Positions 32,731 to 41,359 of a stretch of 64,000 bases of DNA are shown piece after piece. Made by a program: the position numbers and the translations under genes. The first letter of the stretch is position 1. Each line of letters opens with the position of its first letter. The stretch spans positions 145,001 to 209,000 of the forward strand of contig CAUJNA010000502.1 of the NCBI GenBank assembly GCA_963377175.1, written 5' to 3'. The notes beneath the pieces are model-generated. The model saw only the letters and a list, made by a program, of their open reading frames with translations. It was not told where the DNA came from and searched no databases. Source of the stretch: Effrenium voratum. Lineage: Eukaryota > Sar > Dinophyceae > Suessiales > Symbiodiniaceae.

Positions 32731-33387
32731 TTAATTTGACCCGTATTCAATCTCACCAGCGATACAACCACTATAACAACTCATACTATACTCACAAAAA
32801 TAATGCTCGTATCCTTTTATTAATTGGTCTGTGTAAATTTCAATTAAATCGCTAAGAATATGTCTCAAATAATAATTGTTATTTCTATATGACCACCAAC
32901 TGTTTAGGTTTGGAAAGCAAAATCCATTTTGTTTCCAATATTTTAATTCTTCAACTTTAAGACAATGTTTTAAAACTACACAAACTTCATATTCATTATT
33001 CTTACAGTATGATTTTAATGCTTGATAATACATTTTTCTATTTTTAAACCGTTCTTTAACTTCTTGTATATCAAATACTCTGTCAATGTTTTTTCTGTAA
33101 TGTTTTAAACTAAAATGGTATCCTGTTAGTTGTGTAATATCATTATTTTGTATTTGTTGAATAATGTTTAACTGAAGCTCTGCTTTTTCTAGTCCTTCTT
33201 CAGGAATGTTTTTATCACTCATAAAATGCTCTTCTTCTTCTATCAAATACCGACAATCAAAACATGTTGGTTTAATACAACCACCTATAAGATTACAAAC
33301 ATCAACAGGTAAAATATTAGCTAGTGCCACGACAGACTTAAATTTTTTATTTTTACAAGGACATTTATCATAATTAAACAGTGTCAT
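32731..33387 (-). CDS. uncharacterised Cys-rich viral protein with polymerase-class promoter
   Basis: 218 residues of no recognised family. The N-terminal third contains paired cysteines (KCPCKNKKF, then CNLIGGCIKPTCFDCRYL), probably a zinc site that might bind nucleic acid or protein. The C-terminal half is rich in Tyr, Trp and Asn and ends with more Cys (YFCEYSMSCYSGC). The start is the only ATG in a suitable position and follows the box AACTACTTAAAGA (33418-33430, minus strand), shared with the DNA polymerase and the zinc-finger gene. A role in the early or replication phase is therefore more likely than a structural one. Divergent from the integrase gene, with 105 bp between them. Confidence 0.75.
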   Translation of the reverse strand: MTLFNYDKCPCKNKKFKSVVALANILPVDVCNLIGGCIKPTCFDCRYLIEEEEHFMSDKNIPEEGLEKAELQLNIIQQIQNNDITQLTGYHFSLKHYRKNIDRVFDIQEVKERFKNRKMYYQALKSYCKNNEYEVCVVLKHCLKVEELKYWKQNGFCFPNLNSWWSYRNNNYYLRHILSDLIEIYTDQLIKGYEHYFCEYSMSCYSGCIAGEIEYGSN

Positions 33388-33417
33388 TTTTTTTTCTTAC
33401 TATATTATATCCATTTT

Positions 33418-33430
33418 TCTTTAAGTAGTT
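33418..33430 (-). promoter_or_regulatory. AACTACTTAAAGA box (class 2 promoter)
   Basis: Reads AACTACTTAAAGA on the minus strand, followed by a TATAATATAG box and the ATG of gene 32731-33387. The same 13-mer stands before 45833 and before the polymerase. Confidence 0.7.
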
Positions 33431-33472
33431 TGTATTTTATGTTAAGGGGTGGGGCTTTATATTGAAAAAATA

Positions 33473-33491
33473 TTTTCTAACAATTTAATAT
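33473..33491 (+). promoter_or_regulatory. TCTA-type promoter of integrase gene
   Basis: TTTTCTAACAATTTAATAT directly precedes the ATG; TCTA begins 17 nt before it. Member of the ten-gene TCTA class. Confidence 0.65.
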
Positions 33492-33492
33492 A

Positions 33493-34419
33493 ATGGCGAG
33501 ATTAACAAAAGACCAAATAATCAGCAACATCTATTACGACTTAGACGAGGGTTTCGGAAGCACACAAGCGACACACAAGAAGGCAAAGGAAGAAGACCCA
33601 ACAATAACATTAGACGATGTAAAGTCTTTCTTAAAGAAACAGCCAAATAAACAAATCAAAAATTATAGAGGAACTAATTCCTATACCGCTCCATTCGCAC
33701 GATATGAATATCAAATAGACATAATGCATATGTCTCCTTTAGCAAAAGACAAGAACGTTCCACAGTATGCTTTAGTCGTGATTGACATCTTCAGTAAATT
33801 AGCAGATGTAATACCGATGGAGGAAAGAGACGGAGAGAACGTTTTGAAGGCGTTGAGAGCAAGCTTTAAAAAGATGGGTTATCCGATGTCCGTGTATTCT
33901 GATGACGACGGAGCGTTTGCAACTAAAAATCACGTTCAGGATTTCTTCAACAGTGAAGGAATAAACCACATCGTTACGAAGACCCACGCAAATGTGGCCG
34001 AGCGTTTTATTAGAACGATGAAAAACAAAATTCACGATAGAGTTAGGTTTAACAACATGAAATGGACCGACGCCCTAACGCCGGCATTGAAACAGTATAA
34101 CAGCACATCTCACTCATCAACAAGGATGACACCGTCTGAAGCACACAAGGACGACAATGAAATAAATGTAAAGGTCAATCTTAAACTACGAGAAAAAAAC
34201 AAAAGAAAGTATCCCAGAATAGTGGAGAACGACAAGGTAAAAGTGTTTCAAAAGAAAAGGGGTAATTACACCGACAGAAAGGAGTATAACTCTAAATGGT
34301 CTAATAAAATATTCAATATCGATAAAATTGAATATGATATTATGGGTAATAAAACTTACAAAGTAGCAGAAATAAACAAACCGCTTTTGAGACACGAAAT
34401 TTTGTTAGTTAATGATTAA
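33493..34419 (+). CDS. retroviral-type (rve) integrase
   Basis: 308 residues. Inserts the linear viral DNA into host chromosomes by DDE transesterification. The catalytic core runs from about residue 70 to 195: Asp76 in YQIDIMHM, Asp137 in YSDDDGAF and Glu170 in ANVAERFIRTMK, with about 33 residues between the last two, as in the D,D(35)E family. The C-terminal region (about 230-305) has the SH3/chromo-like pattern seen in Polinton integrases (KVKVFQKKRGNYT...KWSNKIFNIDKI). The N-terminal 50 residues are basic and may be helix-turn-helix-like. All catalytic residues are intact. A TCTA-type promoter precedes it, grouping it with the capsid genes. Confidence 0.95.
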   Translation: MARLTKDQIISNIYYDLDEGFGSTQATHKKAKEEDPTITLDDVKSFLKKQPNKQIKNYRGTNSYTAPFARYEYQIDIMHMSPLAKDKNVPQYALVVIDIFSKLADVIPMEERDGENVLKALRASFKKMGYPMSVYSDDDGAFATKNHVQDFFNSEGINHIVTKTHANVAERFIRTMKNKIHDRVRFNNMKWTDALTPALKQYNSTSHSSTRMTPSEAHKDDNEINVKVNLKLREKNKRKYPRIVENDKVKVFQKKRGNYTDRKEYNSKWSNKIFNIDKIEYDIMGNKTYKVAEINKPLLRHEILLVND

Positions 34420-34437
34420 ACATTAAGTGTTTATATA

Positions 34438-34710
34438 TTATGAATAAACCCCTGTATCTTCATCATAGTCAATTTGATAAAATGTCATAGTTGAAGCCTT
34501 CGGTTCTTTAATTTCTTTGTTATTAAGTTTGTTTAAATAAATATTTCTTTTATTTTTATATTCAGCTCTGGTTCTATCTACTTCCTGACTTTGATAACTG
34601 TTTGTTAGTGGTTTCTTCTTTTCCATTTCTTGTAAGATTTCCAAAATATTATTATTCTGTTCTAAAACCTTTTTTAGTTGTTTAACAATCTTATCTAATC
34701 CTTCAGCCAT
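34438..34710 (-). CDS. small coiled-coil viral protein
   Basis: 90 residues. The first 40 form a heptad-like helix (LDKIVKQLKKVLEQNNNILE), followed by a basic middle and a C-terminus reading YQIDYDEDTGVYS. No family was recognised. Converges with the integrase gene, 18 bp from its stop. It is probably a small virion or scaffold protein, judging only from size and neighbours. It lacks a TCTA box but has TATATATT just upstream of the ATG. Confidence 0.6.
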   Translation of the reverse strand: MAEGLDKIVKQLKKVLEQNNNILEILQEMEKKKPLTNSYQSQEVDRTRAEYKNKRNIYLNKLNNKEIKEPKASTMTFYQIDYDEDTGVYS

Positions 34711-34787
34711 GTAAAATATATACTAAATTATAAAACTAAACTTTTAAAACTAAATGTTGCAATTATGTTAAATCTACTCTTTAAATA

Positions 34788-35147
34788 CTAATTTTTCATT
34801 ATTTGTTTAACAGTTTCCTGTGTTTCCTTATCACCATTATCGGATGGTGATGCATGCCTTCCCCATTTGATAGCAATATTATGAACATCTGTTTCTAAAT
34901 TGATACTGTCTTTGGTTTTATCGATATTTATTCGTTTATCGTTTTTACTTAGTTTGAAACTTGTCGGAATACACGAACATTTACAATTTCCTTTCTTTTG
35001 AATTTCTAATTCATTTTTCATTTCTAACATCTTTTTACACATTGGACAAGCAAACTCAATAACTGCTGTTTTATTAATAACTTCTTCACTATCTTCATCT
35101 GTTGAAGAAACAACTGATTCTGTCTTATTCTTTTTCTTTCTCCCCAT
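34788..35147 (-). CDS. small zinc-ribbon viral protein
   Basis: 119 residues. A basic/acidic N-terminus (MGRKKKNKTES) is followed by a probable zinc site with CPMCKK and, about 20 residues on, CKCSC. The rest is charged and polar with IAIKWGRHASPSDNG near the end. No family was recognised. Its start overlaps the end of the gene upstream (35125-35307) by 23 bp, indicating a shared transcript. A DNA- or RNA-binding regulator is possible but not shown. Confidence 0.6.
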   Translation of the reverse strand: MGRKKKNKTESVVSSTDEDSEEVINKTAVIEFACPMCKKMLEMKNELEIQKKGNCKCSCIPTSFKLSKNDKRINIDKTKDSINLETDVHNIAIKWGRHASPSDNGDKETQETVKQIMKN

Positions 35148-35307
35148 CTATATTAATATTTATATTTTTAATATATTGTATCACAAACTTAATTAATTCT
35201 AAAACAAAATAGCATACTTTTTTAAATCTATTATCAGTTAGTATTACTTGTTCTATATTTTCTACTTTATCTATTATATCAATATAATCCGAATAACTTC
35301 TATTCAT
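35125..35307 (-). CDS. small membrane-anchored viral protein
   Basis: 60 residues with one hydrophobic helix (VCYFVLELIKFVIQYI, about residues 31-46) and charged ends, so probably a single-pass membrane protein. It overlaps the following zinc-ribbon gene and is divergent from the ATPase gene across a 52-bp AT-rich shared promoter region. Small membrane proteins are common in Polintons and virophages, but no family is claimed. Confidence 0.5.
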   Translation of the reverse strand: MNRSYSDYIDIIDKVENIEQVILTDNRFKKVCYFVLELIKFVIQYIKNININIDGEKEKE

Positions 35308-35359
35308 ATAAAATAATAAATATAAAATATTTTCTAAATAACTTTAATATTATTTTATT
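35308..35359. promoter_or_regulatory. divergent promoter between membrane protein and ATPase genes
   Basis: 52 bp of almost pure A/T. On the plus strand it contains ATTTTCTAAATAAC, with TCTA beginning 27 nt before the ATPase ATG. The minus-strand gene starts at its other edge. Confidence 0.6.
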
Positions 35360-36115
35360 ATGTCTGATGTTCCAATAATAAAACCAATAAATATAACTGA
35401 TTACGATTTCAAACAATCTAAATATGAACATGTACCAAAACTACCTTTTCGCTCAATTGTTGTTGCTTCATCAACGGGTGGCAAAACAGTTTTAATTCAA
35501 AACCTTATCCTAAATGTTTATAGGGACTGCTTCGCCCGTATATTCATTTTTAGCCCGTCGGTTCATAATGACCCTACCTTCGTTGAAGTCAAGAAATATC
35601 AAAAAGATAATATGAAGGTTGATGACGAAAAAGAAAAGTTATATTATGACACCTACCAACCTGAAGAACTGGAAGAAATAATTAACACACAAAGAAAGAT
35701 AATTCATTATATGAAAGAACAGAAGATGAAGAAACTACATTCAATTTTAATCATTGTTGATGATTTTGCAGACGACCCTAAATTTGTTAGATACAGCAAG
35801 TTATTACATGGACTGGCAACGAGAGGCAGACACGACGCCATTAGTTTTTGCTTAAGTGTTCAAAAATATCGTGTCCTTGCTCCAATCATTAGGTTGAATT
35901 CTAGTTCGTTGTATATCTTCAAGTTAAAGAATGTATCAGAGTTAATGTCATTCATTGAGGAAAACTCCGCCATCGTTGATAAAGAGCAACTGTTAAATAT
36001 GTATCATAAAGCGGTAGATGATAAACCATACTCCTTCTTTTATGTTAATATGAATTCCAAAGATGTTAATAATATGTTTTATGTTAGATTTGAAAAAGCA
36101 TTTAAAATAAAGTAA
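35360..36115 (+). CDS. FtsK/HerA-type DNA-packaging ATPase (A32-like)
   Basis: 251 residues, the usual size for the genome-packaging ATPase of Polintons, virophages and NCLDV. Walker A is VVASSTGGKT (about residues 34-43) and Walker B is SILIIVDDFAD (about 127-137) with the catalytic acidic pair. GLATRGRHDAISFCLSVQKY matches the sensor region after Walker B (HRH-like plus Gln), and SLYIFKLKN follows. It would pump viral DNA into preformed capsids. All key residues are present. It starts after a TCTA promoter and is followed after 16 bp by the next plus-strand gene. Confidence 0.92.
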   Translation: MSDVPIIKPINITDYDFKQSKYEHVPKLPFRSIVVASSTGGKTVLIQNLILNVYRDCFARIFIFSPSVHNDPTFVEVKKYQKDNMKVDDEKEKLYYDTYQPEELEEIINTQRKIIHYMKEQKMKKLHSILIIVDDFADDPKFVRYSKLLHGLATRGRHDAISFCLSVQKYRVLAPIIRLNSSSLYIFKLKNVSELMSFIEENSAIVDKEQLLNMYHKAVDDKPYSFFYVNMNSKDVNNMFYVRFEKAFKIK

Positions 36116-36131
36116 ATATATTATATATATT

Positions 36132-36647
36132 ATGGTATTTTATTATTTACCAATGGAAATTAAAAACATAATAATATCGTATATTTTAGATGATTTTAGA
36201 TTATTAAAAATAAAAAATAATAATATTATTAAAAAATATATTAATAAATTTAAACCAGTGTATAAGTCTTACAAATTAAATAATATGCAATATTTTGAAA
36301 TTGATAATATCAATATTAATAATGGTATATCATATGTTTTTAACTTAAGTGACTTAGGTAAATTACATCAAAATCATAAACCATTAAAATTATTAATTGA
36401 ATACGATATATTAGCTACATCTACCTCATTTACTTGTTTGAATCATGTTCGTAATCGTACTTTAACATCAAATAATTTATTTGATATTTATTATTTTCTT
36501 AATAAAGACCTTTATGAAACTAATTTCACGTATCACCGTAATATGGTTAATTTTATTTCATTACAAGTGAAAAAAATAACCATTAAAGTCATCAATTATG
36601 AAAGACAAAGTTTTATTAGTAAATTTTATTCATATTTGTTTAATTAA
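36132..36647 (+). CDS. uncharacterised viral protein with F-box-like N-terminus
   Basis: 171 residues, extremely AT-rich codons. The N-terminus, LPMEIKNIIISYILDDFRLL, has the shape of an F-box start (LPxEIxxxIxxYL), which in hosts recruits SCF ubiquitin ligase; this is a weak resemblance over about 20 residues. The rest is a beta-rich Asn/Tyr/Ile-biased stretch with no known domain. It lies 16 bp after the ATPase gene and may be co-transcribed. Whether it is structural or a host-interaction protein cannot be told. Confidence 0.6.
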   Translation: MVFYYLPMEIKNIIISYILDDFRLLKIKNNNIIKKYINKFKPVYKSYKLNNMQYFEIDNININNGISYVFNLSDLGKLHQNHKPLKLLIEYDILATSTSFTCLNHVRNRTLTSNNLFDIYYFLNKDLYETNFTYHRNMVNFISLQVKKITIKVINYERQSFISKFYSYLFN

Positions 36648-36679
36648 TAATGTTAATGAATCATATTAATATTATTAAT

Positions 36680-36889
36680 TTAAATCAATGAAGCGTTGCA
36701 TAATTGTAAATTTGGTAATTTATATATTAGTTTGTCCGATTTTTGATTTTCTAACTTTTCTATTCTCGTTACACATTCTTGAATAGATTTGATTATTAAA
36801 GTATCTGCTCTTGTTTTTTCATCTACTCTTAAATTCTTAATGTCTTCCATACTGTTATTTTCAAGGTTTTTACTTTGACCAAGACCCAT
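36680..36889 (-). CDS. small protein with N-myristoylation signal
   Basis: 69 residues beginning MGLGQSKN: Gly2 and Ser6 with Lys7 meet the consensus for N-terminal myristoylation, so the product may attach to membranes. A coiled-coil-like helix follows (about 20-52, IIKSIQECVTRIEKLENQKS). It lies 9 bp upstream of the fibre gene start on... the opposite flank: in transcription order it follows the fibre genes. A TCTA box (AAATCTAAATAATAATATAT) precedes its ATG. Role unknown; a membrane-linked assembly or entry factor is an inference. Confidence 0.65.
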   Translation of the reverse strand: MGLGQSKNLENNSMEDIKNLRVDEKTRADTLIIKSIQECVTRIEKLENQKSDKLIYKLPNLQLCNASLI

Positions 36890-36898
36890 TATATATTA

Positions 36899-38389
36899 TT
36901 ATTTAGATTTTTCTCTTTTTAATTCCTTAATTTCTTTTTCAAGTTTATCTACTTTATCATTTAATTCTAATACTGCTTTATGAACTAGCACGGGTAAAAC
37001 TAAATAATTTAATCCTAAATACTCTCTGTCTTTGCATACAATATTTTCAAACTCTTTCGGGATTGCTTTTAATACTTCATCTGCTATATATCCTATATGA
37101 GTTTTACCGCCATCATTTCTATCGTGTCTTTTAAACTTCTTTGGCTTAAATTTCTTAATAATATTCATACAATTAGATTTGATATTGTCTATATCATATT
37201 TCAATCTTGAGTCAGATGAATCAACAAACGTTCCGTTAATCGTAACGGTTGCTGCTGTTAAATCTATATTTGTCCCTGTTGCTGGCTCAATTAAATTACA
37301 TAACAATTTCTTCGTTCCTGCAACTTTTACATTTTCATTGAATGTTGATGAGGCATTATTTGTAAAACTTCCGGTATTTACTGTTGTTCCAAATGTCTTA
37401 TCAATAGATAATAAAACTGAAGGTGTAGTTGAACTATCTGAAACTCTAAAAGCTGTATTTGACGTTCTGAATATTACATCAATTGTGGATAAATTAGTTC
37501 CATCATAATAAGTTGATATTTCACTCGTACCAAGCTTTATGTCTGTGCCAGTAGTCATGGAAATATCATTTAAAAATGAAACTGTTGTTAAATCAAATGA
37601 TTGTATTGTATTAGTTGCTAAATATGCATTTTGAACTGCTAAGTTAGTATCTACGGTTATTACTGTTCCTCCGTTAGGTGCTAAATGATTGCTTCTTAAT
37701 GCTCCATTGGTTTTAACATAAACATCGTCAGCAAATAAATTGCCCATAACATCAACAGTGCTTGTGTTAAAAGTCCATCCACTGGTAATATTAACTGCCC
37801 CGACTATGTTAGACTGAACAGCGGGGTCTCCACAAATAAATCTAATTGAAGAATCAGAATCGGTATTTCTCATATCAAAAGATGAAAAAGCACTAACATA
37901 TCTATATAGATGACAATTTGTATCAATTGTTAATTTACCATCAGTAGCAATATTAATATTATCACAATTAACAGAAGCATTTGTATAAATATTACCTAAC
38001 ACATCAACAGGTTTACTAAAAATAGTTTTATTTACCAATGAATCACACATCATGTACTGATTACTGGCATTTGAAATATCCCCAATACTGATGGCAACAA
38101 AATCATCATGAGACATGTATAAACCTTCTATAGCATCGGGAGTATATCTTCGTATTGAACCATTATTATTAAAATTCAAATATGAACCATTGTTAAGATT
38201 TACTGCCTTGTCAGTTCCTATAAAATCAACTGCATCAGTAAATCTCGATTTTCCGACACAGTTTAAAACATAACCGTTAACACCAACAGCACCTAAACCG
38301 AATCTATCCTTAACCCACACACGTCCAACATTAGCATCTCCTATTTGCGTTTCCCATTGACCCCCTGCGCTACTCCCACATTCTGCCAT
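36899..38389 (-). CDS. virion fibre protein with C-terminal peptidase S74 autochaperone
   Basis: 496 residues. The body (about 1-385) is beta-strand and Asn/Ser/Thr-rich, as in trimeric tail and fibre proteins. The C-terminal ~107 residues form an intramolecular chaperone of the S74 family: DSSDSRLKYDIDNI carries the Ser...Lys dyad of the self-cleavage site, FKPKKFKRHDRNDGGKTHIG and YIADEV are typical, and the end is a heptad coiled coil (LELNDKVDKLEKEIKELK). Such domains trimerise phage tailspikes and are then cut off. It overlaps the preceding fibre gene by 20 bp, so both are likely translated from one mRNA. Probable role: host attachment. Confidence 0.8.
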   Translation of the reverse strand: MAECGSSAGGQWETQIGDANVGRVWVKDRFGLGAVGVNGYVLNCVGKSRFTDAVDFIGTDKAVNLNNGSYLNFNNNGSIRRYTPDAIEGLYMSHDDFVAISIGDISNASNQYMMCDSLVNKTIFSKPVDVLGNIYTNASVNCDNINIATDGKLTIDTNCHLYRYVSAFSSFDMRNTDSDSSIRFICGDPAVQSNIVGAVNITSGWTFNTSTVDVMGNLFADDVYVKTNGALRSNHLAPNGGTVITVDTNLAVQNAYLATNTIQSFDLTTVSFLNDISMTTGTDIKLGTSEISTYYDGTNLSTIDVIFRTSNTAFRVSDSSTTPSVLLSIDKTFGTTVNTGSFTNNASSTFNENVKVAGTKKLLCNLIEPATGTNIDLTAATVTINGTFVDSSDSRLKYDIDNIKSNCMNIIKKFKPKKFKRHDRNDGGKTHIGYIADEVLKAIPKEFENIVCKDREYLGLNYLVLPVLVHKAVLELNDKVDKLEKEIKELKREKSK

Positions 38390-39632
38390 CTCTATTAATA
38401 TTGAACTCTCTATTAAACATTTGAAAAGTCATTTGCAAACCTAAATTAGGCGAAGGTGTAGTACTAAACTTATTACATATTATACTTCCCGTAGTCAACA
38501 TATTTAAATTACTGTGTAAAGTTGTATTATCACTAAAATTAATAGCACCTGCTACTGATTGAGTGTTAGTATCTATTTTATCTAACTTTTGACCTAATGA
38601 TGTATCCTGTGAATTATTACTAGTAATTATTGAATTAATTGTATTTGTATTTCCCGTTATTAATCCACTTAATCCATCTGATTGTAAAACATAACGAGCA
38701 TCAGAACCTGCTATATCTAAAATAGATGAACATGAAAATAAACCTGATACTTGTAAATTACTTAATATTGTAGTATTATGATTTAATAATATTTTATCAT
38801 TTTGAAAAGTTGAAGAATTATTAATTTCTACATCTCCAAAACCTCTTTGATTTAAAAACATAGTTGCTCCACTTAAATTTCCATAAACATAACTATCAAA
38901 ATAATTATTATACATTTCATAAAAATTATTATAATTTCCAAATTCTGCTATTTTGAAAGTTGAATTAGTTGTTATATTATGTATTAATGTATTATTTAAT
39001 ATTGATGTATTTAACTTATTTGATAATAAATTATTAGTCGTTATTTTATTATAATAATCTGCTTCATTAAGTGAACCTCCATTCTGTAAATCTGATATGG
39101 CTGAAATATGTGAACTGACTGTACTATTTAATCCTGTTATTAAATTAGAATTAGAACTAATATTATTAAAATTAGTTGTTATAGTAGAATTCAAATTATT
39201 TATTAAATGTGTATTAGATGAAATATTATTAATATTTGAATTAATTAAATTAGTATTTGAAGAAATATTATTAAAATTAGATGTTATAGTAGAATTTAAA
39301 TTATTTATTAAATTTGTATTTGATGAAATATTATTAAAATTTGCATTTGAAGTTATTGTTAGATTACCTATTAAAAATGTATTTGAACTAATATTATTTG
39401 ATAATACATTAACTTCCGTCTTATTGTATGATTGATTTATATCATAAAAATTAGCGTCAATCTGTGCTTTTGTGTAAGTATCTACTTGGTCTGCTTTATT
39501 GTTGAGTAAATCAATTATATCTGATTGATTAGCATATATGTTTCTAATGTTTGTTATCCCGCTTGTAGAATTGATTTCGCTAATTGTGTGCGCTACAACA
39601 TTCTCAAAGTTTGTTAAATTTATTGAAGGCAT
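38370..39632 (-). CDS. repetitive fibre/shaft protein
   Basis: 420 residues. After an N-terminal segment with LLNNKADQVDTYTKAQIDAN, typical of phage tail fibres, residues about 75-180 consist of repeats of about 18-20 residues (NNISSNTNLINNLNSTITSN) that should form a trimeric beta-helix or coiled shaft. The second half is Asn/Ser/Thr-rich beta structure. It ends with MFNREFNINRDGRMWE, overlapping the S74 fibre gene by 20 bp. A TCTA promoter (TTTTCTACTATTAATATATA) abuts the ATG. It is probably the shaft partner of the chaperoned fibre, attached to the capsid vertices. Confidence 0.75.
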   Translation of the reverse strand: MPSINLTNFENVVAHTISEINSTSGITNIRNIYANQSDIIDLLNNKADQVDTYTKAQIDANFYDINQSYNKTEVNVLSNNISSNTFLIGNLTITSNANFNNISSNTNLINNLNSTITSNFNNISSNTNLINSNINNISSNTHLINNLNSTITTNFNNISSNSNLITGLNSTVSSHISAISDLQNGGSLNEADYYNKITTNNLLSNKLNTSILNNTLIHNITTNSTFKIAEFGNYNNFYEMYNNYFDSYVYGNLSGATMFLNQRGFGDVEINNSSTFQNDKILLNHNTTILSNLQVSGLFSCSSILDIAGSDARYVLQSDGLSGLITGNTNTINSIITSNNSQDTSLGQKLDKIDTNTQSVAGAINFSDNTTLHSNLNMLTTGSIICNKFSTTPSPNLGLQMTFQMFNREFNINRDGRMWE

Positions 39633-39651
39633 TATATATTAATAGTAGAAA
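39633..39651 (-). promoter_or_regulatory. TCTA-type promoter of fibre gene
   Basis: Reads ATTTTCTACTATTAATATAT before the ATG on the minus strand; TCTA begins 17 nt upstream of the ATG. Confidence 0.6.
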
Positions 39652-39696
39652 ATGATAATATTTATTTATTTTTAATATTATCATTTTTACTTATTT

Positions 39697-41079
39697 TTAA
39701 TCCAAAATCTGCACTCCGGCGTCTCTAATGGATAATATTTGTTCTGATACTAATGTTATATATATCGTGTCTGGCATATTTGCTGATACCATATTTCCAA
39801 CAGGTTTCACACGAATTAAAAGCTGTTGCCCTGCTTTTGTGTTAATTCCAGTATATGAACTATCGGGAACCTTTTCGAAATCCATAGCAAAGATAAACTT
39901 ATCAACACGATAAGCAGAATATTCAATCGATAAATGGTGTTGATGGAACAATGGTAAATTTAATGCTTTTCGTAAATAATAGAATGCTTGTGTTAATGAA
40001 CGGCATGGATACTCAGGATATAGTTTTGACCCTAATTGAAGTTGAAATTCTAAATCAAGGTCGTGATTGTAGTATCCGCTTTCTTGGTAGTTCAAATAAT
40101 ACATAGGATGATAGAAGTTGTTGTATTCTTTCATAACGTGAATATCACCTACTCCGCTTTTACTGAAAGAGATGAACGCGGTAGCGAGTTTAGACACTGA
40201 ACGAACAACAGTAGTGTTAATTGACGACGAACCATCGGGAACTTGATTAGATTGACAAATGTAGGTATTATAAGTAATAGGTAATTCTTTCCCATCAAGT
40301 AGGTGTGCAACATATTTATTATGAAGGTCGTTGTCCAAGCTTACCAAATCAGTTTGAAGGAATGCATTACTAATTGAGAACTGCTCATTTGTATGAAGGC
40401 TTGAGTCTGCGTTGCCACTTTCTGGAAACCTCGACCCGCCCGCTGAAACAACACAATCAGTAAAATTTGAAACTAGTTCAAGTTCTAAAACAAGAGGACA
40501 CGCTTTTAACGGGATATACTTATATTGATTGAATAAACCAAGCATCGGTTTAAATCCTACAACCATTTTTCTGTTAAAGCCTGGAATTGTGTAAGCGTCA
40601 TATGCAGGACCAATATGACCCGATGCAGGAACTGCACGACGTGTGTTTAAATCATCATCATATCTATAACCAAAACTCTGGGCGTCTTCATTGTCTCTTG
40701 CTCCTTTTGACATCATGCAACTCATCATGTGATGATTTCGGTTGTAATAATCAATGTCTTCAACAAGTTGATTACCAGCAATTAGTCTTGCTCTTCTAAA
40801 AAAGGAATAAGCAGGAGACAGAGGACGTAAGCGTTTATTGTCTGACGGGTCAGTGTTTTCAACGGTGAAATAAACCATTACACTCTGCGGGTCAAGCCAA
40901 GTATTATCTTCAGCATTTAATGCTATTTTCAACACACGTTGACCAGATGAAGGGGTGTAGATATTACTCCCAGAAGGAAAAAACGAGACAGAACGACGGT
41001 CGTTGATATAACTTGCACCTTTATTTAATTTGAATGAGAGGTTGTCAATTAGAATATCTTCAGCACTAAAAGTTTCCAT
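39697..41079 (-). CDS. major capsid protein (double jelly-roll type)
   Basis: 460 residues. Assigned as the major capsid protein from its N-terminus (NLSFKLNKGASYINDRRSVS, then FFPSGSNIYTPSSGQRVLKI), the beta-rich content, length and position in a Polinton gene set. LRPLSPAYSFFRRARLIAGNQLVEDIDYYNR resembles the segment in Polinton and PLV capsid proteins where one end of the molecule is displayed. It would trimerise into pseudo-hexameric capsomers of an icosahedral particle. It uses more balanced codons than its neighbours, as expected for the most expressed gene. A TCTA promoter precedes it. Structure prediction would be needed to prove the fold. Confidence 0.85.
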   Translation of the reverse strand: METFSAEDILIDNLSFKLNKGASYINDRRSVSFFPSGSNIYTPSSGQRVLKIALNAEDNTWLDPQSVMVYFTVENTDPSDNKRLRPLSPAYSFFRRARLIAGNQLVEDIDYYNRNHHMMSCMMSKGARDNEDAQSFGYRYDDDLNTRRAVPASGHIGPAYDAYTIPGFNRKMVVGFKPMLGLFNQYKYIPLKACPLVLELELVSNFTDCVVSAGGSRFPESGNADSSLHTNEQFSISNAFLQTDLVSLDNDLHNKYVAHLLDGKELPITYNTYICQSNQVPDGSSSINTTVVRSVSKLATAFISFSKSGVGDIHVMKEYNNFYHPMYYLNYQESGYYNHDLDLEFQLQLGSKLYPEYPCRSLTQAFYYLRKALNLPLFHQHHLSIEYSAYRVDKFIFAMDFEKVPDSSYTGINTKAGQQLLIRVKPVGNMVSANMPDTIYITLVSEQILSIRDAGVQILD

Positions 41080-41105
41080 TGCTATATATAATTTAATTTA
41101 GAAAT
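41080..41105 (-). promoter_or_regulatory. TCTA-type promoter of major capsid gene
   Basis: On the minus strand ATTTCTAAATTAAATTATAT leads to ATATAGCA and the ATG; TCTA begins 23 nt upstream. Confidence 0.65.
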
Positions 41106-41113
41106 AATTTAAA

Positions 41114-41341
41114 CTAAACTAAATTAAATAATTTAGTGTAATCCTTTTGATTAGAATTATTATTATTTTTAAATATTTTCATTTTCTTTTTCTTAATCTT
41201 ATCTTCAACTGGATTATTCCCTTTTTCTTTTTCTAATACTAATTCTCTAATTTCTTCATATGAACTTTTCTTATACTTTTTATTTTCATTTTTAATCATA
41301 TCATCCGTTGTTTCATTGTTATATTTCTTATGTTGTATCAT
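41114..41341 (-). CDS. small lysine/asparagine-rich basic protein
   Basis: 75 residues, highly charged (KENKKYKKSSYEE, EDKIKKKKMKIFKNNNNSN). It may be a DNA-condensing or core protein, but composition is the only evidence. It lies between the lipase and major capsid genes on the same strand, with gaps of 18 and 34 bp. The box AATCTAAATTATATTA precedes its ATG, so it belongs to the TCTA class. Confidence 0.55.
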   Translation of the reverse strand: MIQHKKYNNETTDDMIKNENKKYKKSSYEEIRELVLEKEKGNNPVEDKIKKKKMKIFKNNNNSNQKDYTKLFNLV

Positions 41342-41359
41342 TAATATAATTTAGATTAT

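Noticed and set aside
37179..39435. Plus-strand frames of about 110 codons inside the fibre genes
   Set aside because: Antisense shadows of low-complexity Asn/Ser/Thr repeats.
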